Numbered from the stretch's first letter, positions 36,201 to 48,626 are shown. The stretch: DNA of 64,000 nt from Chondrosia reniformis (GCA_947172415.1 OX359195.1:5183501-5247500); one strand, 5' to 3'. Numbers and translations are program-made. Notes: generated from the letters alone by a model not told the origin.

Positions 36201-38945
36201 TTAATCCTTTCTATAGCTATTGGAATGATAGTCATTTAGACTTTTCATCCATTGTACAGGTGCCTTTCTTGCGAACATGTTCACTAGGAAGGTGGGAACC
36301 CATCCCTTCATGTCATTTTGGAAGAATATACTCAGTCTTGTAGAGTTTGGTCTCTCTGCATCAGGACGAATGATTACACCAGAGAATATTGTTTCAGCTC
36401 TGAAATGTAAACCAGAAATAATTTAATACTAAAATGAAAGATGGACCATTAGAAATGATTTAATAAAAGAATGATACACACAAAGCTACCCCATAACTAT
36501 TTATTATACACTAATAATAGTAATAAAAATGTGTTTTGTGAGGTTGAGAAATTCTAAGGTTGAGGTTTAAGGTGAGAAATTCTGAGGTTTACCATGATGG
36601 TAACAGTAAAATAAAGGATTTGGTGTTTATCTTTAGGCTCTTTAATAAATAATATCCATTATCACATCAAACTATATCATGCATACATATGCACCATATT
36701 ATGTACAGTCATTGGACATACGCACCCTCACTGGTAGCTTAATACTGATATGTTCCACAAATTCTATCTAATTGGATTTAATTAGGCCTCATTAGAGAGG
36801 GAAATAAACAGAAGGCAGCATTCCGCAATGGCTGCACACTATTATAGTTACAGGCCTTCTGTGCTTCATTTCCAGTGAATTACTTCTTTGCAGAATTCTT
36901 ATTCAGTCCAGGTTTGTTTTAATACTTGTATCTAGGCATCTTAACACATCTGTGGTCAACAATATATAGGACTTGTAGAGAGCGATATTATCGTAGCTAT
37001 AGGAATACATACAGATGATATATACTGTAGGCAATGTAAATCTGACTGACTATATATGTATACCTGACAGTTCCTGACATGTTGGGTGCATTAGGGTGGT
37101 CACCGGAATAGTTTTTATACAGTATATAATGAACATTATTCTCTTTGTCATCAATATGCTTTATTTGCTGAATCAGCGTTCTGTCCACTACCCCAAGTGG
37201 CATTTTTGCACGCCTTTTAAAAAAGAAATGGAAATCAACATGTGAGTTTATAAGATTGCATACATAGTGAAGTGGATCAATCTATTAATCATTATAAAGA
37301 TACACACTTCACCAATGGTGCACCATTTATGTTATGCATTGATAAAGATTCTGTTTATATTAATATACAATTCTATCTCTCCCCATGTTTCAAATGTTTA
37401 AACACTTAGAGAGTTGACTGGTACCCTAAAATCCTCTGTTAAGTATTTTAACAGATCTTATAGCACACCCTTTGTAACAAAAGTTGGCTGCTTTTTATGA
37501 TGTCAAAGTGATTATTTTGTCACCACGTACATAAGCTCTTGTATGGATCCCAAATAAGGAAAGGTTATTTTTTGTGTCCATATAATGTTATAAACCTAAC
37601 CCTAGGCCATTATAAGAGCTTACGTGGTGATGAAATAGCTGTAGATTTTGACATACGTAATAAGGAGCTGATTTCTATTACAAAGGGTCTTCCATAAGAA
37701 ACTGTGTTAGATACCCATAATGCTCCGTACGTATGTACGTATGTACACAATGAACCAGTTCAGTGTATTTTGGAGACAAACAGACACTTCTTACCAGAAC
37801 ACCACTTTATGGTCTTCATTCTCCTCCAAAACATCAATAGTTATAAACAGTTGATCCCACTCAGGTCTTCTCTTTAAATCAGTAATCATATCTACCACTG
37901 AAGAACGTGGTGACACAATAACTTAGGAGTGATAAGCAAGTATGTACTCAGTTTTAGTAACCAGACTATATATGTATGCCAGGGCTGCATAGAGGGGGGC
38001 AGGGAGACTTTTGGGAACCCCCTAAGCTGCTTCGACACCCTCATACCATTCCCCCCTTAATTTTCATTTGGCCCCCTGGCTTCAAGTTCTGTATGCAGCC
38101 CTACATGTTACAACTAATTGTATGCTACTTTGACAACTACGTAATTCAGCAACCCTCTTATGCTAAGTACAATATATAGTAAGAAGAAGATAAAATTAAA
38201 TGACTTAGAGTACATCTATAAAATGTTTGCAACATGTATACATACAATATTTGTGTGAAATGTTTGGTTTTTGTTATACATGAGTAAGGATGTCTCCTCA
38301 CTCCATTAAATGTATCCCTTAGATGGATCAACTTTCAAATATTTTGAATGCCTAGAGATGCAGTATGGTAAAATATTGGATGTTTCAATCAATCTAATAG
38401 GGGACCAGACCATATACAAACAAACAAGGAAGAAACGCCTGTAACACATAACTTGTATAGTTGTCGTATTGTTTAGTGATTTGTGCCGTTAACAGTCTTC
38501 TCACCTTCTGTGTACGGTATCCCTGGAAACATCAGGAAACCCTGTTATAATAAACACAATATTATATACAAGATGTTTTTAAATAAGCAAAGTTTCAATG
38601 AATAATAATTCTTAGATGATGAAATTTCTGTAGTACATTTATACACAGACACATTCCAATGAGCTGCATATACGTATACATAATGCAAAAATGAGTGATA
38701 TGATTTGTGTAAAATCTTCCATAATGTAATATATAAGCGATGTGTTGATAATCTATAGCCTAGGGCATACAAACGCTAAATGAGGTCACCTTGATAATGT
38801 GCATAGGAGAGTCACTGACACTTTTCTTCCAAACCTCACAGTTCTCCTGGCGGCTTACTAGTGACCATCCTGCGCCTTCTCCTTCTCCACGCTCCTCGCT
38901 AAGTAACCGTTGGACATCTTCGTCTGTGAACAAACTTTTCGCCAT
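36201..38945 (-). CDS. START-domain lipid-transfer protein, copy A (5 exons)
   Basis: Exons on the minus strand: 38945-38790, 38541-38505, 37897-37795, 37213-37064, 36399-36201, 214 residues. It is a paralogue of copy B: 'GWSLVSRQENCEVWKK', 'IKGFLMFPGIP', 'DLKRRPEWDQLF', 'AETIFSGVIIRPD' and 'PTFLVNMFARKAPVQWMKSL'. The first four exons equal those of copy B in length (156, 37, 103 and 150 bases); the last is 199 against 196. Proteins are clearly diverged while gene structure is fixed, so the tandem duplication is old or followed by divergent selection. The direction is the same as DNAJC5 (start 43200) and copy B. It is likely a soluble lipid carrier with unknown ligand. Confidence 0.9.
37981..38102. 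mobile_element. Small MITE-like element
   Basis: It begins 'AGGGCTGCAT' and ends with the exact complement 'ATGCAGCCCT'. The G-run and C-run segments inside also pair loosely. It is 122 bases long and lies in intron 2 of START gene A. Confidence 0.55.
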
Positions 38946-39128
38946 GACAAACGTAACGTGCACCTCGATGGCTTCGGGACATGAATGTGGGGAATTCCAA
39001 GCGTCATCAGCATCACGTGCCTTATAAGGTAACAACACCCCGAGCCCATTCCATCTGCATAGAATCTGTTTACTCAGCAGATAGGGGCCAGGGAGGGCCA
39101 AAGTACACGTATATATATGTGTGTAATC

Positions 39129-39345
39129 CAGAGGTATTATTGAGCAACAGCAACATAAATTATTGATAATAGGACGTTTCAACCCGTGGGTCTTCATCAG
39201 TAAACATGATAAATGAGGAATGGTTGGGGTTTATATAGAAGCCCAACCAACCATTCCTCATTTATCATGTTTGCTGATGAAGACCCACGGGTTGAAACGT
39301 CCTATTATCAATAATTTATGTTGCTGTTGCTCAATAATACCTCTG
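39129..39345. mobile_element. Near-perfect foldback element
   Basis: Two arms of about 100 bases are almost exact inverted copies (left starts 'CAGAGGTATTATTGAGCAAC', right ends 'GTTGCTCAATAATACCTCTG') with a loop of about 17 bases. The arms carry 'GACGTTTCAACCCGTGGGTC', a motif type seen at ends of several invertebrate repeats. It lies between START gene A and DNAJC5. Confidence 0.9.
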
Positions 39346-39669
39346 AATTAAATCATGATTGCAACAAACAACCCTTATCACTCATATATGTGTGTGTATC
39401 TACGTACGTATATATTAGACATACATAATAAATACGTACCTTTACCTCCAACAAAATATTTTTGTGTTTACATATAGTATATACGATGTCTGATCTGTGA
39501 AAATTATAATTCAGGAGCAATGCTCATGTATGCAAGAGAAGATGATCCCCTAGGTACCAAGGTGATGTGTGTACATTTCACTCACATTGTCAGGTTGACC
39601 TTAGAATACAGAAAATACAGCTTCTATGATTAATATAAATACAACTTATGGTTACAGCACTAAGGCTTC

Positions 39670-42600
39670 TCAGTCTATCAGAGTCTTGTCATCTGTTGAA
39701 ATAGGATCAGACATATCCTTTGGAGGTGGCATAGAAATAGGTGTCGAATCAGGAGGACTCTTAGGGATGGGTGTGGCATCAGGAGGACCCATAGGAATGG
39801 GTGTGGCATCAGGAGGACCCATAGGGATGGGACCTTTAGATTCATACTCAGTGCGGCCTGTGCCATTGTAGTTCCCTCCCCCACTTCTTGGTTGTGATGT
39901 AATCGGCTCTTCTTCTCGAAGAAGGTCTTCATAACTCTGATAACTATCCTCTTGCTTCTTGAACAATTGACAGCAACAACAACAACAACAGCAGCAACAG
40001 CAACAGGTTACCAAGCAACAGAGACCTATTAAACACTACATAGAAGCATCAACTATTAATTACCTCTTAGTATTTTCAAATTGCAAGCCCTATATTCAAA
40101 TTCTTCCATATACGTAACATATGAAACATTGTATAGCACTCACCAGGAAGCACTTGTTGTTAACAAGCTTCATTAACTTAACATTCTGAAGAAAAAAAAG
40201 AAAATGATATCTCCTCATGACCATCATATGGTTATAAGGAACTAGTAAAACAGTAGACATACAAGGGAACGTAAAATTGGCAGGTGAGAATTTCCTCTAA
40301 ACACCAACATGTTTAAAAGACACTAGGTAAAAGGATTCAATAGTTCCTTAGGAAACTGAGATGACTACAGGACTAGTACCAACAAAGTGGACAATACTCG
40401 TCATCAACATTGAACTCTGGATATTACCCCTGCCCACTCATGTCTCCCGAGGAGTGCAATGAGCTAATGGGCGGAACTGAAGTTCGCTTGATGGGAACCA
40501 CAGTCTCCCCCTAGCTACTCAAAAAGATGGTCGAGCCATAGACAGCTGTTTCGTCCTTATTAGGACAGGTAAGTAAGACTATAAAACTTCTGTAAGTGAA
40601 ACTCCCTCAGTTGTAATCTGTACTCCATATAGCCCTTATATAGCACATCATATCCACTGTATCTCTTACATACGTAGAATCTATACTACTCCATATAGCC
40701 CTTATATAGCACATCATATCCACTGTATCTCTTACATACGTAGAATCTATACTACTTCATATAGCCCTTATATAGCACATCATATCCACTGTATCTCTTA
40801 CATACATAGAATCTATACTACTTCATATAGCCCTTATATAGCACATCATATCCACTGTATCTCTTACATACGTAGAATCTATACTACTTCATATAGCCCG
40901 TGCATAGCACATCATATCAACTGTATCTCTTACATACGTAGAATCTATACTACTTCATATAGCCCGTACATAGCACATCATATCAACTGTATCCCTTACA
41001 TAGAATCCATACTGCTCCGCATTCTCAAGTCCTTTAGTCCCAAACTCATCGTAGACTTGTCTCTTCTCCTCGTTCAGTAATACCGATTGAGCATAGTTTA
41101 CCTCTTTGAACTACAGCAACCATAAAAGTGTATAGTAACTGTTATCCTTTTCTAATAAGGCCAAGTTCAGCTGGCCCCAATCACAATAGACAGGTTTAAT
41201 TGTATGGAGCAAAATGCAGTTCTAGGTAAGTTTGTGGGTCTGGTTAATTCTTCTTATTGAACTACTGGCAGCATAAATTGAATTAGTATAAAGGTTCATT
41301 TTAGCACAAACTTGTACCTCAAAAACATGTCATTTTCCTACCCATTTAACTAACAATTTAACTTTTTCTGTGTTATTGACGTACAGTTTAAAATATCCAC
41401 TTACTAAATTTCATGAAAAAAGGTGACTTTAAAATCAAAAATAATCTTAAGCTCAGATGTCTCATCAGTGGACTCTGGATTTCCCCCACCCACTCATGTC
41501 TCCTGTGGAGCTCAAAGAGCTAATGGGTGGAACCAAAGTTCACAAAGTTCACAAATACTGATAGAACAATCAGAAGAATAAATCAGTAAGGACACTCAAT
41601 CAATATCTTTATTTTTTTGGATTGATTTAGAGTAGTAATCTAATTTAAGATTCACATGATATTAGGTAAAATATGTCAGACAGGGTCAGAGAGTATATGA
41701 GTATATTCATACATAGAGGCTTGTAATTCAATCAGAATGCAATTAGAATGGAAATACAAAAACAAATACGGCTGTGCATACTCACTATTTCCTCAGCTTC
41801 ACTGTTGTTTGGGTTTTTGTCCGGATGGTACTTTAGGGCAAGCTATTCAATGAGAAGTGACAGCTTTATACACATAACATAATGAAGATTGCTAGATGAC
41901 TTGCCATCTATATACAGTGAAGCGCAACCAAATGATAATCTCTTAAGTATTAAAGTTACAAAAGTGATTAATTTAAAACTTGTGTAAAGTATTTTGTATT
42001 TTGAAATCATTCCAAACTTAAATCATATGACTACTAAACAAAGTTCAATTCAACTCTCTAACTGAAGATATCTTATGATCACTAGTACATACTCTCTATA
42101 TAATATAATATCCACACATACTCTCCATATAATATAATATCCACACATACTCTCCATATAATATAATATCCACACATACTCTCCATATAATATAATATCC
42201 ACACATACTCTCCATATAATATAATATCCACACATACTCTCCATATAATATAATATCCACACATACTCTCCATATAATATAATATCCACACTGCGGTTGA
42301 TCAGACACACATTTCATAACAGCAGTAAGTCTAGGTTTAATAACATGTTATTCTCAGCAGACGAGCTACAGTACTCAGATCGTAAGATTTCAACCAGAAA
42401 GAAGTTAGGAAAGTTATTCTGAACTTTTTAGTTTCATCTAAGATACATTTATAGAACATGAATGTATAGTAAATTACACACACTCTAATGATTTGATCCA
42501 AATGATGTAATGACATTTCACATGAGTAAAGTAATCAGTTAATCCTTCAAATATTTCCAACTGTAAAATACATTATTCAGTAGGTACTTCTTGTCGATTG

Positions 42601-43200
42601 TGTACCTTTCTGTAAGCTTTTTTAATTTCTTCAGGAGTAGCCTTCTTCTTCACTCCAAGTATCTCATAAAGATTTTCTCCCTTTTCACTATTAGAAGGCA
42701 CATGTGTATACATATATTAAACATACAATCAGTACATCATCATTAACAGATATGTATATAGGTAAACATAATTCATATGCACATGCACATAACTGATAAT
42801 CAAACCACAATTATAAACATGAAGAGGAGAGAGAAATGAAGCATTTGCTGGGAATTAAACCCAGGACAGCTGATTACGACAGCTGATTACGACCACCAGT
42901 GCTCTACTACTGAGCTACAATTGCCATAACAATGCTCCATTCATGCTTCTCCCTTGTAATAACGAAAGTCCTTTAAATACACTTCTACGCATGCACAAAC
43001 ATTTGTGAAGGCATATCCACGTAAAGTAAAATTTAACATCTCTCATTTACCAACAATCAATACTGTAAAATTTTCACTTGCAGGTAACAGTTAATGATAT
43101 ATATAAGCACCTTCCTATGTTAAAGGGTCTTCTTAAATCAGTTAGGCCTGTGAGTCTACGCTTACCTGTCCCTTCTTCTGCGAGGTTGTGGGTCGCCCAT
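39670..43200 (-). CDS. DNAJC5: Cysteine-string protein, DnaJ co-chaperone (6 exons)
   Basis: Exons on the minus strand: 43200-43166, 42687-42606, 41842-41786, 41110-41000, 40185-40144, 40035-39670, 230 residues. CSP sits on secretory and synaptic vesicles through palmitoylated cysteines and stimulates Hsc70 to keep SNARE proteins folded. The J domain runs from about residue 17 with 'YEILGVKKKATPEEIKKAY', HPD at 45-47 and 'EEKRQVYDEFGTKGL'. The string is 'CLIGLCCLVT' followed by twelve consecutive Cys (about 120-131). Exon 6's acceptor at 40036 was chosen because the nearer AG breaks frame. Ser12 in 'RRRRDSEKG' fits an RRxS kinase site, at the place of the known PKA site in animal CSPs. The tail has repeated 'PIPMGPPDAT' segments; human CSP has 198 residues. 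Intron 4 holds a 66-bp array that copies the exon 4 donor. Confidence 0.95.
39753..39832 (+). repeat. 30-bp coding repeat in the DNAJC5 tail
   Basis: In-frame 30-base units ('GGGTGTGGCATCAGGAGGAC' part shown) encode two exact PIPMGPPDAT decapeptides and two degenerate ones (PIPKSPPDST, PISMPPPKDM). This is why the tail is longer than in vertebrate CSP. Confidence 0.9.
40621..41016 (+). repeat. 66-bp tandem array copying the DNAJC5 exon 4 splice donor
   Basis: Six units start at 40621, 40687, 40753, 40819, 40885 and 40951, exactly 66 bases apart. A final partial unit overlaps the end of exon 4 (exon boundary at 41000). Read on the gene strand, each unit carries 'TAGATTCTACGTATGTAAGA', the counterpart of the true exon end and donor 'TGGATTCTATGTAAGGG'. 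Confidence 0.95.
42088..42292 (+). repeat. 29-bp minisatellite, about 7 copies
   Basis: The unit 'ATACTCTCCATATAATATAA' plus 'TATCCACAC' is repeated almost without change in DNAJC5 intron 2. Open frames reading 'CGYYIIWRV' repeats are products of this array. Confidence 0.97.
42795..42960 (-). mobile_element. tRNA-derived SINE in DNAJC5 intron 1
   Basis: The minus strand has 'TGTAGCTCAGTAGTAGAGCA' (A box), a duplicated 'GTCGTAATCAGCTGTC' and a B-box-like 'GGGTTTAATTCCCAGCAAAT'. The same insertion is present in the duplicated segment at 63740, so it predates that duplication. Confidence 0.82.
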
Positions 43201-43509
43201 AATCTATTGCGGACTTCCCCTTCTTGATCACATGACTCTCATGCGCATCTACTGCGATGGCACGCGAAAATAATAGCCATATTCATATTCTATATAATCA
43301 CCCAAATCAACAGCGATTACTGAATATGTTCTATTTTATTAACCACTTGTTTCGCTTTTTGTATACGCGTTACCTTAACTTTATGGTCAATGCATTATTA
43401 TTATTGTGTATGTACGTATGTAACTTGATCTCAGCCCTTCTAGTAGACTCAAATCTTATTCCCACTAGAAATGAAGAAGTACAGTTGTGATATGCACAAT
43501 AGGTGTTAC

Positions 43510-43590
43510 TAGTGTTACTCCATCTAGTGAGACTAAGGGTGTAGTGATATATATAGTGGAAAGGGGTGTTTAGTAGTATATTGTTACCAT
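43510..43590 (+). repeat. About 70-bp repeat bordering the left satellite block
   Basis: 'AGTGAGACTAAGGGTGTAGT' and 'GGAAAGGGGTGTTTAGTAGT' occur here and again in about three copies at 46610-46790, so the satellite block is framed by the same sequence on both sides. Confidence 0.8.
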
Positions 43591-43597
43591 CTATAAG

Positions 43598-44630
43598 TCA
43601 TATTTACCGAATTGACAGAGTTACAGCACTAAATGTACATTTGTTAAGTTAATGTATGGGGAGAGATAGGGCAAATTTATGTGGCAATCAAAATTTCTAA
43701 AACTGTTTGGAAATGTTTCATACATGTCTGTGAATGTAGATACCAAGTTTAAACTTCATATTTACCGATTTGAAAGAGTTACGGCACTAAATGTACACTT
43801 GTTAAGTTAATGTATGTGGAGAGATAGGGCAAATTTATGTAGAAATCAAAATTTCTAAAACTGTTTGGAAATGTTTCATACATTTCTGTGAATGTAGATA
43901 CCAAGTTTAAGCTTCATATTTACCGAATTGACAGAGTTACGGCACTAAATGTACATTTGTTAAGTTAATGTATGTGGAGAGATAGGGCAAATTTATGTAG
44001 AAATCAAAATTTCTAAAACTGTTTGGAAATGTGTCATACATGTCTGTGAATACTGATATAGAGTATCAGATCCATATCTCTTCATTTGGCAGAGTTACAA
44101 CACTAAATGTACTTTAATTTACTGCTATCTGAAGTTAATGTATGGTGAGAGATAGGGCAAATTTGAGTTGATTTTAAAATTTGCAAAACTCAATGTAAAC
44201 CTTTCATACATCTCTGTGAATACTGACATTGAGTTTAAGATTCATATCGCTCCATTTGGAAGAGTTACAGAACTTAATGTACTTTGAATTACTGCTATAC
44301 AAAGTTAATGTACGTATGGTGAGAGATAGGGCAAATTTGAGTTGATTTCAATATTTGCAAAACTCATTGGAAATCTTTCATTCATCTCTGTGAATACTGA
44401 GCTAGAGTTTCAGATTTATATCTCTCCATTTGGAAGAGTTACAGCCATAAATGTACTTTGGATTACTGTTATACAAAGTTAATGTATGGTGAGAGATAGG
44501 GCAAACTTGAGTAGATATGAAAATTTGCAAAATTCATTGGAAGCCTTTCATACATCTCTGTGAATACTTACACAATGTTTCAGCTTCAAATCTCTCCATT
44601 TGACAGAGCTACAGCACTCTCATGTACATT
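43598..44630 (+). repeat. Satellite array, left outer block (158 and about 172-bp units)
   Basis: Units start at 43601, 43759 and 43917 with a 158-base period, then pass into longer diverged units. Shared core words are 'GAGAGATAGGGCAAATTT', 'AAAATTTCTAAAACTGTTTG' and 'AGAGTTACGGCACTAAATGT'. No gene is seen. Confidence 0.93.
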
Positions 44631-45697
44631 AAATTTCTACTATACGACCTTCAATGGTGTAGCATAATATATATCGTGCAATACTATTGTGCAAATTATC
44701 GGCATACCAAGTTAAAATGTTTTGACATCAATAGGGCAACTAGAAACACGCAGGGACAGTCCAGAACGCAGCTGTCAGAAGGTCTTTACATAGAGGCAGG
44801 TAGCCATTATGCTATTACTGCAATTGAGATTGAGTGTGGCTGGTTATACCAGTTTACGTTCATATCGGAACACCTCTCGCTAAAATCGTTTCTACATGGG
44901 ACCAGAAAAGTTGGTCTCCTCCGCCAATCAAGACACTTACAGGATTCTATCCATTTTCCCCAGGTTCTAGATGAACCACGAATACTGGATATACCTTTAA
45001 AATGACTTGGAACGATGCACTGATCCCGAATTAACTTGATATAATTTGACTACATTTTTCTCGCAAATACCCTATTCTTAAGTATGGAATTGCGCCAACC
45101 ACAATCGTTTCCTTTTGAAATTTTCTTGTTTAAATAGAAGCGCAAAACCTTATAAAGTAGGCCTACCTGGACACATCTCTATGGTGGTTGCGGTTCCCAT
45201 AGGGGTTGGTAGCGCTTAGACTCTGAAGCTGTCTCCTAATCGGTTGGTGCCATAGAGACGTGCTCACCAATAATCCGGATTTCGGGGGGGTTCCACGTAA
45301 TGTGGGATTGGCATCTGATATCTTTAAGGATTCATATGAGTCGGCCATATCGAGAAGAACTGGTTCTTCTCACGCAAGTGACACCCAAAGCTCAACTCGG
45401 CAGAGCGTTACCACCGATCCCGGCCTCTGAGCGTCGTGGATGGTAGCGTTCGGTATGGTCCAACTTTTTTTCTTTGGAGTTTCGTTGGCCGTCGATCGGC
45501 AAAATTTCACTTTAACGACATCCATATAATATATGTGGATAGATACTACTTCAACAACAATCAAGTACTACACAGTGCATATCCATGTGTATAAGAAATC
45601 TTTCAAAGAGTTCTATTTTTTCAGAAATATATACAGTACCGCATTTTCACTCTTACACCTACTCATGGTTGGCCATTTATAGTATTACGCAATTAGG
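44630..45697 (-). repeat. 1.05-kb element of unknown type, copy 1 (reverse)
   Basis: It is nearly identical to the elements at 55925, 58360 and 60225 but inverted. It carries a 61-codon minus-strand frame (45348-45163, starting 'MADSYESLKISDANPTLRG') and an opposing frame (44736-45005) containing 'YIEAGSHYAITAIEIECGW'. I do not recognise either protein. It is embedded in satellite on both sides. Confidence 0.85.
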
Positions 45698-46610
45698 TTA
45701 GTTAATGTATGATGAGAGATAGGGCAAATTTATGTAGAAATCAAAATTTCTAAAACTGTTTGGAAACGTTTCAGATACCAAGAATATTTACCGAATTTAC
45801 GGCACTAAATGTACATTTGTTAAGTTAATGTATGGGGAGAGATAGGGCAAATTTATGTAGAAATCAAAATTTCTAAAACTGTTTGGAAATGTTTCATACA
45901 TTTCTGTGAATGTAGATACCAAGTTTAAGCTTCATATTTACCGAATTGTCAGAGTTACGGCACTAAATGTACACTTGTTAAGTTAATGTATGTGGAGAGA
46001 TAGGGCAAATTTATGTAGAAATCAAAATTTCTAAAACTGTTTGGAAATGTTTCATACATTTCTGTGAATGTAGATACCAAGTTTAAGTTTCATATTTACC
46101 GAATTGACAGAGTTACAGCACTAAATGTACATTTGTTAAGTTAATGTATGGGGAGAGATAGGGCAAATTTATGTAGAAATCAAAATTTCTAAAACTGTTT
46201 GGAAATGTTTCATACATGTCTGTGAATGTAGATACCAAGTTTAAGCTTCATATTTACCGAATTGACAGAGTTACGGCACTAAATGTACATTTGTTAAGTT
46301 AATGTATGGGGAGAGATAGGGCAAATTTATGTAGAAATCAAAATTTCTAAAACTGTTTGGAAATGTTTCATACATTTCTGTGAATGTAGATACCAAGTTT
46401 AAGCTTCATATTTACCGAATTGACAGAGTTACGGCACTAAATGTACATTTGTTAAGTTAATGTATGTGGAGAGATAGGGCAAATTTATGTAGAAATCAAA
46501 ATTTCTAAAACTGTTTGGAAATGTTTCATACATTTCTGTGAATGTAGATACCAAGTTTAAGCTTCATATTTACCGAATTGACAGAGTTACGGCATGCACT
46601 AAATGTAAAA
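45697..46610 (+). repeat. Satellite array, left inner block (158-bp units)
   Basis: Five to six units of the 158-base satellite in the same orientation as the outer block, very homogeneous, ending abruptly in 'AGAGTTACGGCATGCACTAA' before the bordering 70-bp repeats. Confidence 0.93.
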
Positions 46611-46800
46611 GTGAGACTAAGGATGGTGGAAAGGGGTGTTCAGTAGTATATTGTTACCATCTAGTGAGACTAAGGGTGTAGTGATATAGTGGAAAGGGGT
46701 GTTTAGTAGTATATTGTTATATACCATCTAGTGAGACCAAAGGGTGTAGTGATATAGTGGAAAGGGGTGTTTAGTAGTTTTATACAGTGTTACTCCATCT
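46610..46800 (+). repeat. About 70-bp tandem repeats bordering the satellite
   Basis: About three copies of 'CCATCTAGTGAGACTAAGGG' with 'TGGAAAGGGGTGTTTAGTAG', matching the single copy at 43510-43590. Confidence 0.85.
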
Positions 46801-47164
46801 TCAGAGGACCAGACCACTGAATTAGATCCTTTGTAATAACTAGCTACAAAACTAGGATAAAAATATGATTCAGGTAAAATGTACAGTATATAGGCCAACA
46901 TAGCTGTGCTCCAGATATTAATATATTTATGGAATAATAATATACCATTAGTCACTCAACCACTTACATACATATACAGTATGTAACAGTCAGAAGACAA
47001 AGTTCTGAGATGATTTTATTTCCTTATAGACACTTCATATATCATGCATCTAGATTAGTAATCCTTAATTAGTACATGTACAGTACATGTACAATCTATA
47101 TAACAGAATTTTATGTGATGTAATGGTTATATATGTGTATTGTGGAGAGAGAGAGTACTAGTGT

Positions 47165-48385
47165 TGTTTTGCTGGTACCCAAGGGCTATGTCAGGGATGC
47201 GTTTTGTCCCCGTTACTCTTCTCTCTAAACATCTGAAGAGGCTGAAGGAGGAGAATTGTGCATGGAGTAGAGTGTAGGGGTGAGACTGTTCCTGATCTGC
47301 TATTTGCATATGACACCTGCTTAGTGGCTTCAGATGCATCTGGTATAATGTGGTGTGGTGTACAGAATGGGGAGTGAAGATTAATGTGGCCAAGTCAGGG
47401 ATCATGCATATCCGCAAGAAGAAGGTGGAAAGGTGCAACATGGCATATGAGGTGGATGGCAAGGCAATCCTGATGGTTTCTTTAGGCTGTGTTCTGGATG
47501 AGTATCTGGAGCTGACATATATATCTGGCACACTTCACCCTAAGACATCATTATTGCTTAAAGTGAGGGCTTTGCCTGTTGCATTGTGCATGTGGGAGAC
47601 AAAGATATACGCTGTGTGAAGTTCTGGCTTAAGGTATTGACTATATAGTGAGATGTACAAGGGGAGCTCGAGGTTGTTGAGGAAGATAGCAAGACAGGCT
47701 GTGGAGTGTGGCAAGGGGGCTGGGTAAAAAACATGGCTAAGTGTGGTGGTGACTTTGGGTGGCAGAGTATGGGAGGAGATGCTGTTAAGAGCCTTTCTAA
47801 CTCAGAGATTGGGGATATGCTGACCAGTATTGCCATGCAGGAGGAAGGTGAGGAGCATGTTGACGAAGGAGATGCAAATTGCGGCCCTTGAGTTTGAGTC
47901 GAGTTGTACAGTTTTGAAGAGGAAGAGAGACAGGAGAATGATGATCAAGCTAAGAGGGGGCACAGCAGCATTCCAGATAGAAGTAGGAAGGTGGCAAGGA
48001 GTGGAGAGGGAGGAGAGAGTATGTAAGGAATGCCAGACTGAGAGTGAGGAGGTTCAAGACGTCTGCTACTGGATGTTACGCTGCCCCGCCTGGGACCACC
48101 TCGGGATGCTCCTGGTAGAAGAAGTCAGTCATTGTAATGGCTTTCAAGGACAGAGTCTCGACAAGCAGGCTGCCTTTGTATTATCTGTGGCATGCACTAA
48201 CCATGTTATTCTAATATAAAACTATCAATGTGGTGTACCAGACTTATGCTGCTAAACTTATTAGCTATATAGCTATGTATTATGGTTGAACTTATGATGT
48301 ATATACTAGTGCTACATTGGACTCCTTTTTCTGTGTCCTAGTGCCTTATATAGGTGCACTTTAATAATGATTGATTGATTGATAT
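47165..48385 (+). mobile_element. 5'-truncated, decayed non-LTR retrotransposon (reverse transcriptase end)
   Basis: Broken frames read as the 3' half of a LINE-type polymerase protein: 'WCTEWGVKINVAKSGIMHIR' (thumb region), then 'KLRGGTAAFQIEVGRWQGVE', 'CKECQ' and 'MLRCPAWDHLG', the C-terminal Cys motif of elements common in marine invertebrates. Frameshifts and stops are frequent. It ends in a 'GATTGATTGATTGAT' tail at about 48369-48384, typical of such elements. It lies about 290 bases upstream of the intronless gene at 48674. Confidence 0.85.
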
Positions 48386-48618
48386 AGAAATACGTAGGTG
48401 TAGTATTTCGAGTTTAAGAGCTCGTGGCCCCCGCACTCGAACTACTTGGCCACATCGTTGGGCTTTAATATATAAATTCTTAATCTTAACGATTGAGGAT
48501 GCTCAGTAAGTGTCCTGAACATTATATAAATAACGATAGAAAAGCTTTGTTAACTTCCTGAAAGCCGCCATATATCTTTCCGTAACATGAAGCCATACAA
48601 CGGATTCGGCAAATGAAA

Positions 48619-48626
48619 ATATAAAG
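48619..48626 (+). promoter_or_regulatory. Probable TATA box of the gene at 48674
   Basis: 'ATATAAAG' lies 48 bases before the ATG in otherwise mixed sequence. This would leave a short 5' leader. Confidence 0.5.

Noticed and set aside
42050..42317. Frames with repeated CGYYIIW peptides
   Set aside because: Products of the 29-bp minisatellite in DNAJC5 intron 2.
47558..47836. Minus-strand frame over the retrotransposon remnant
   Set aside because: Opposite strand of degenerate reverse-transcriptase sequence, no motif.
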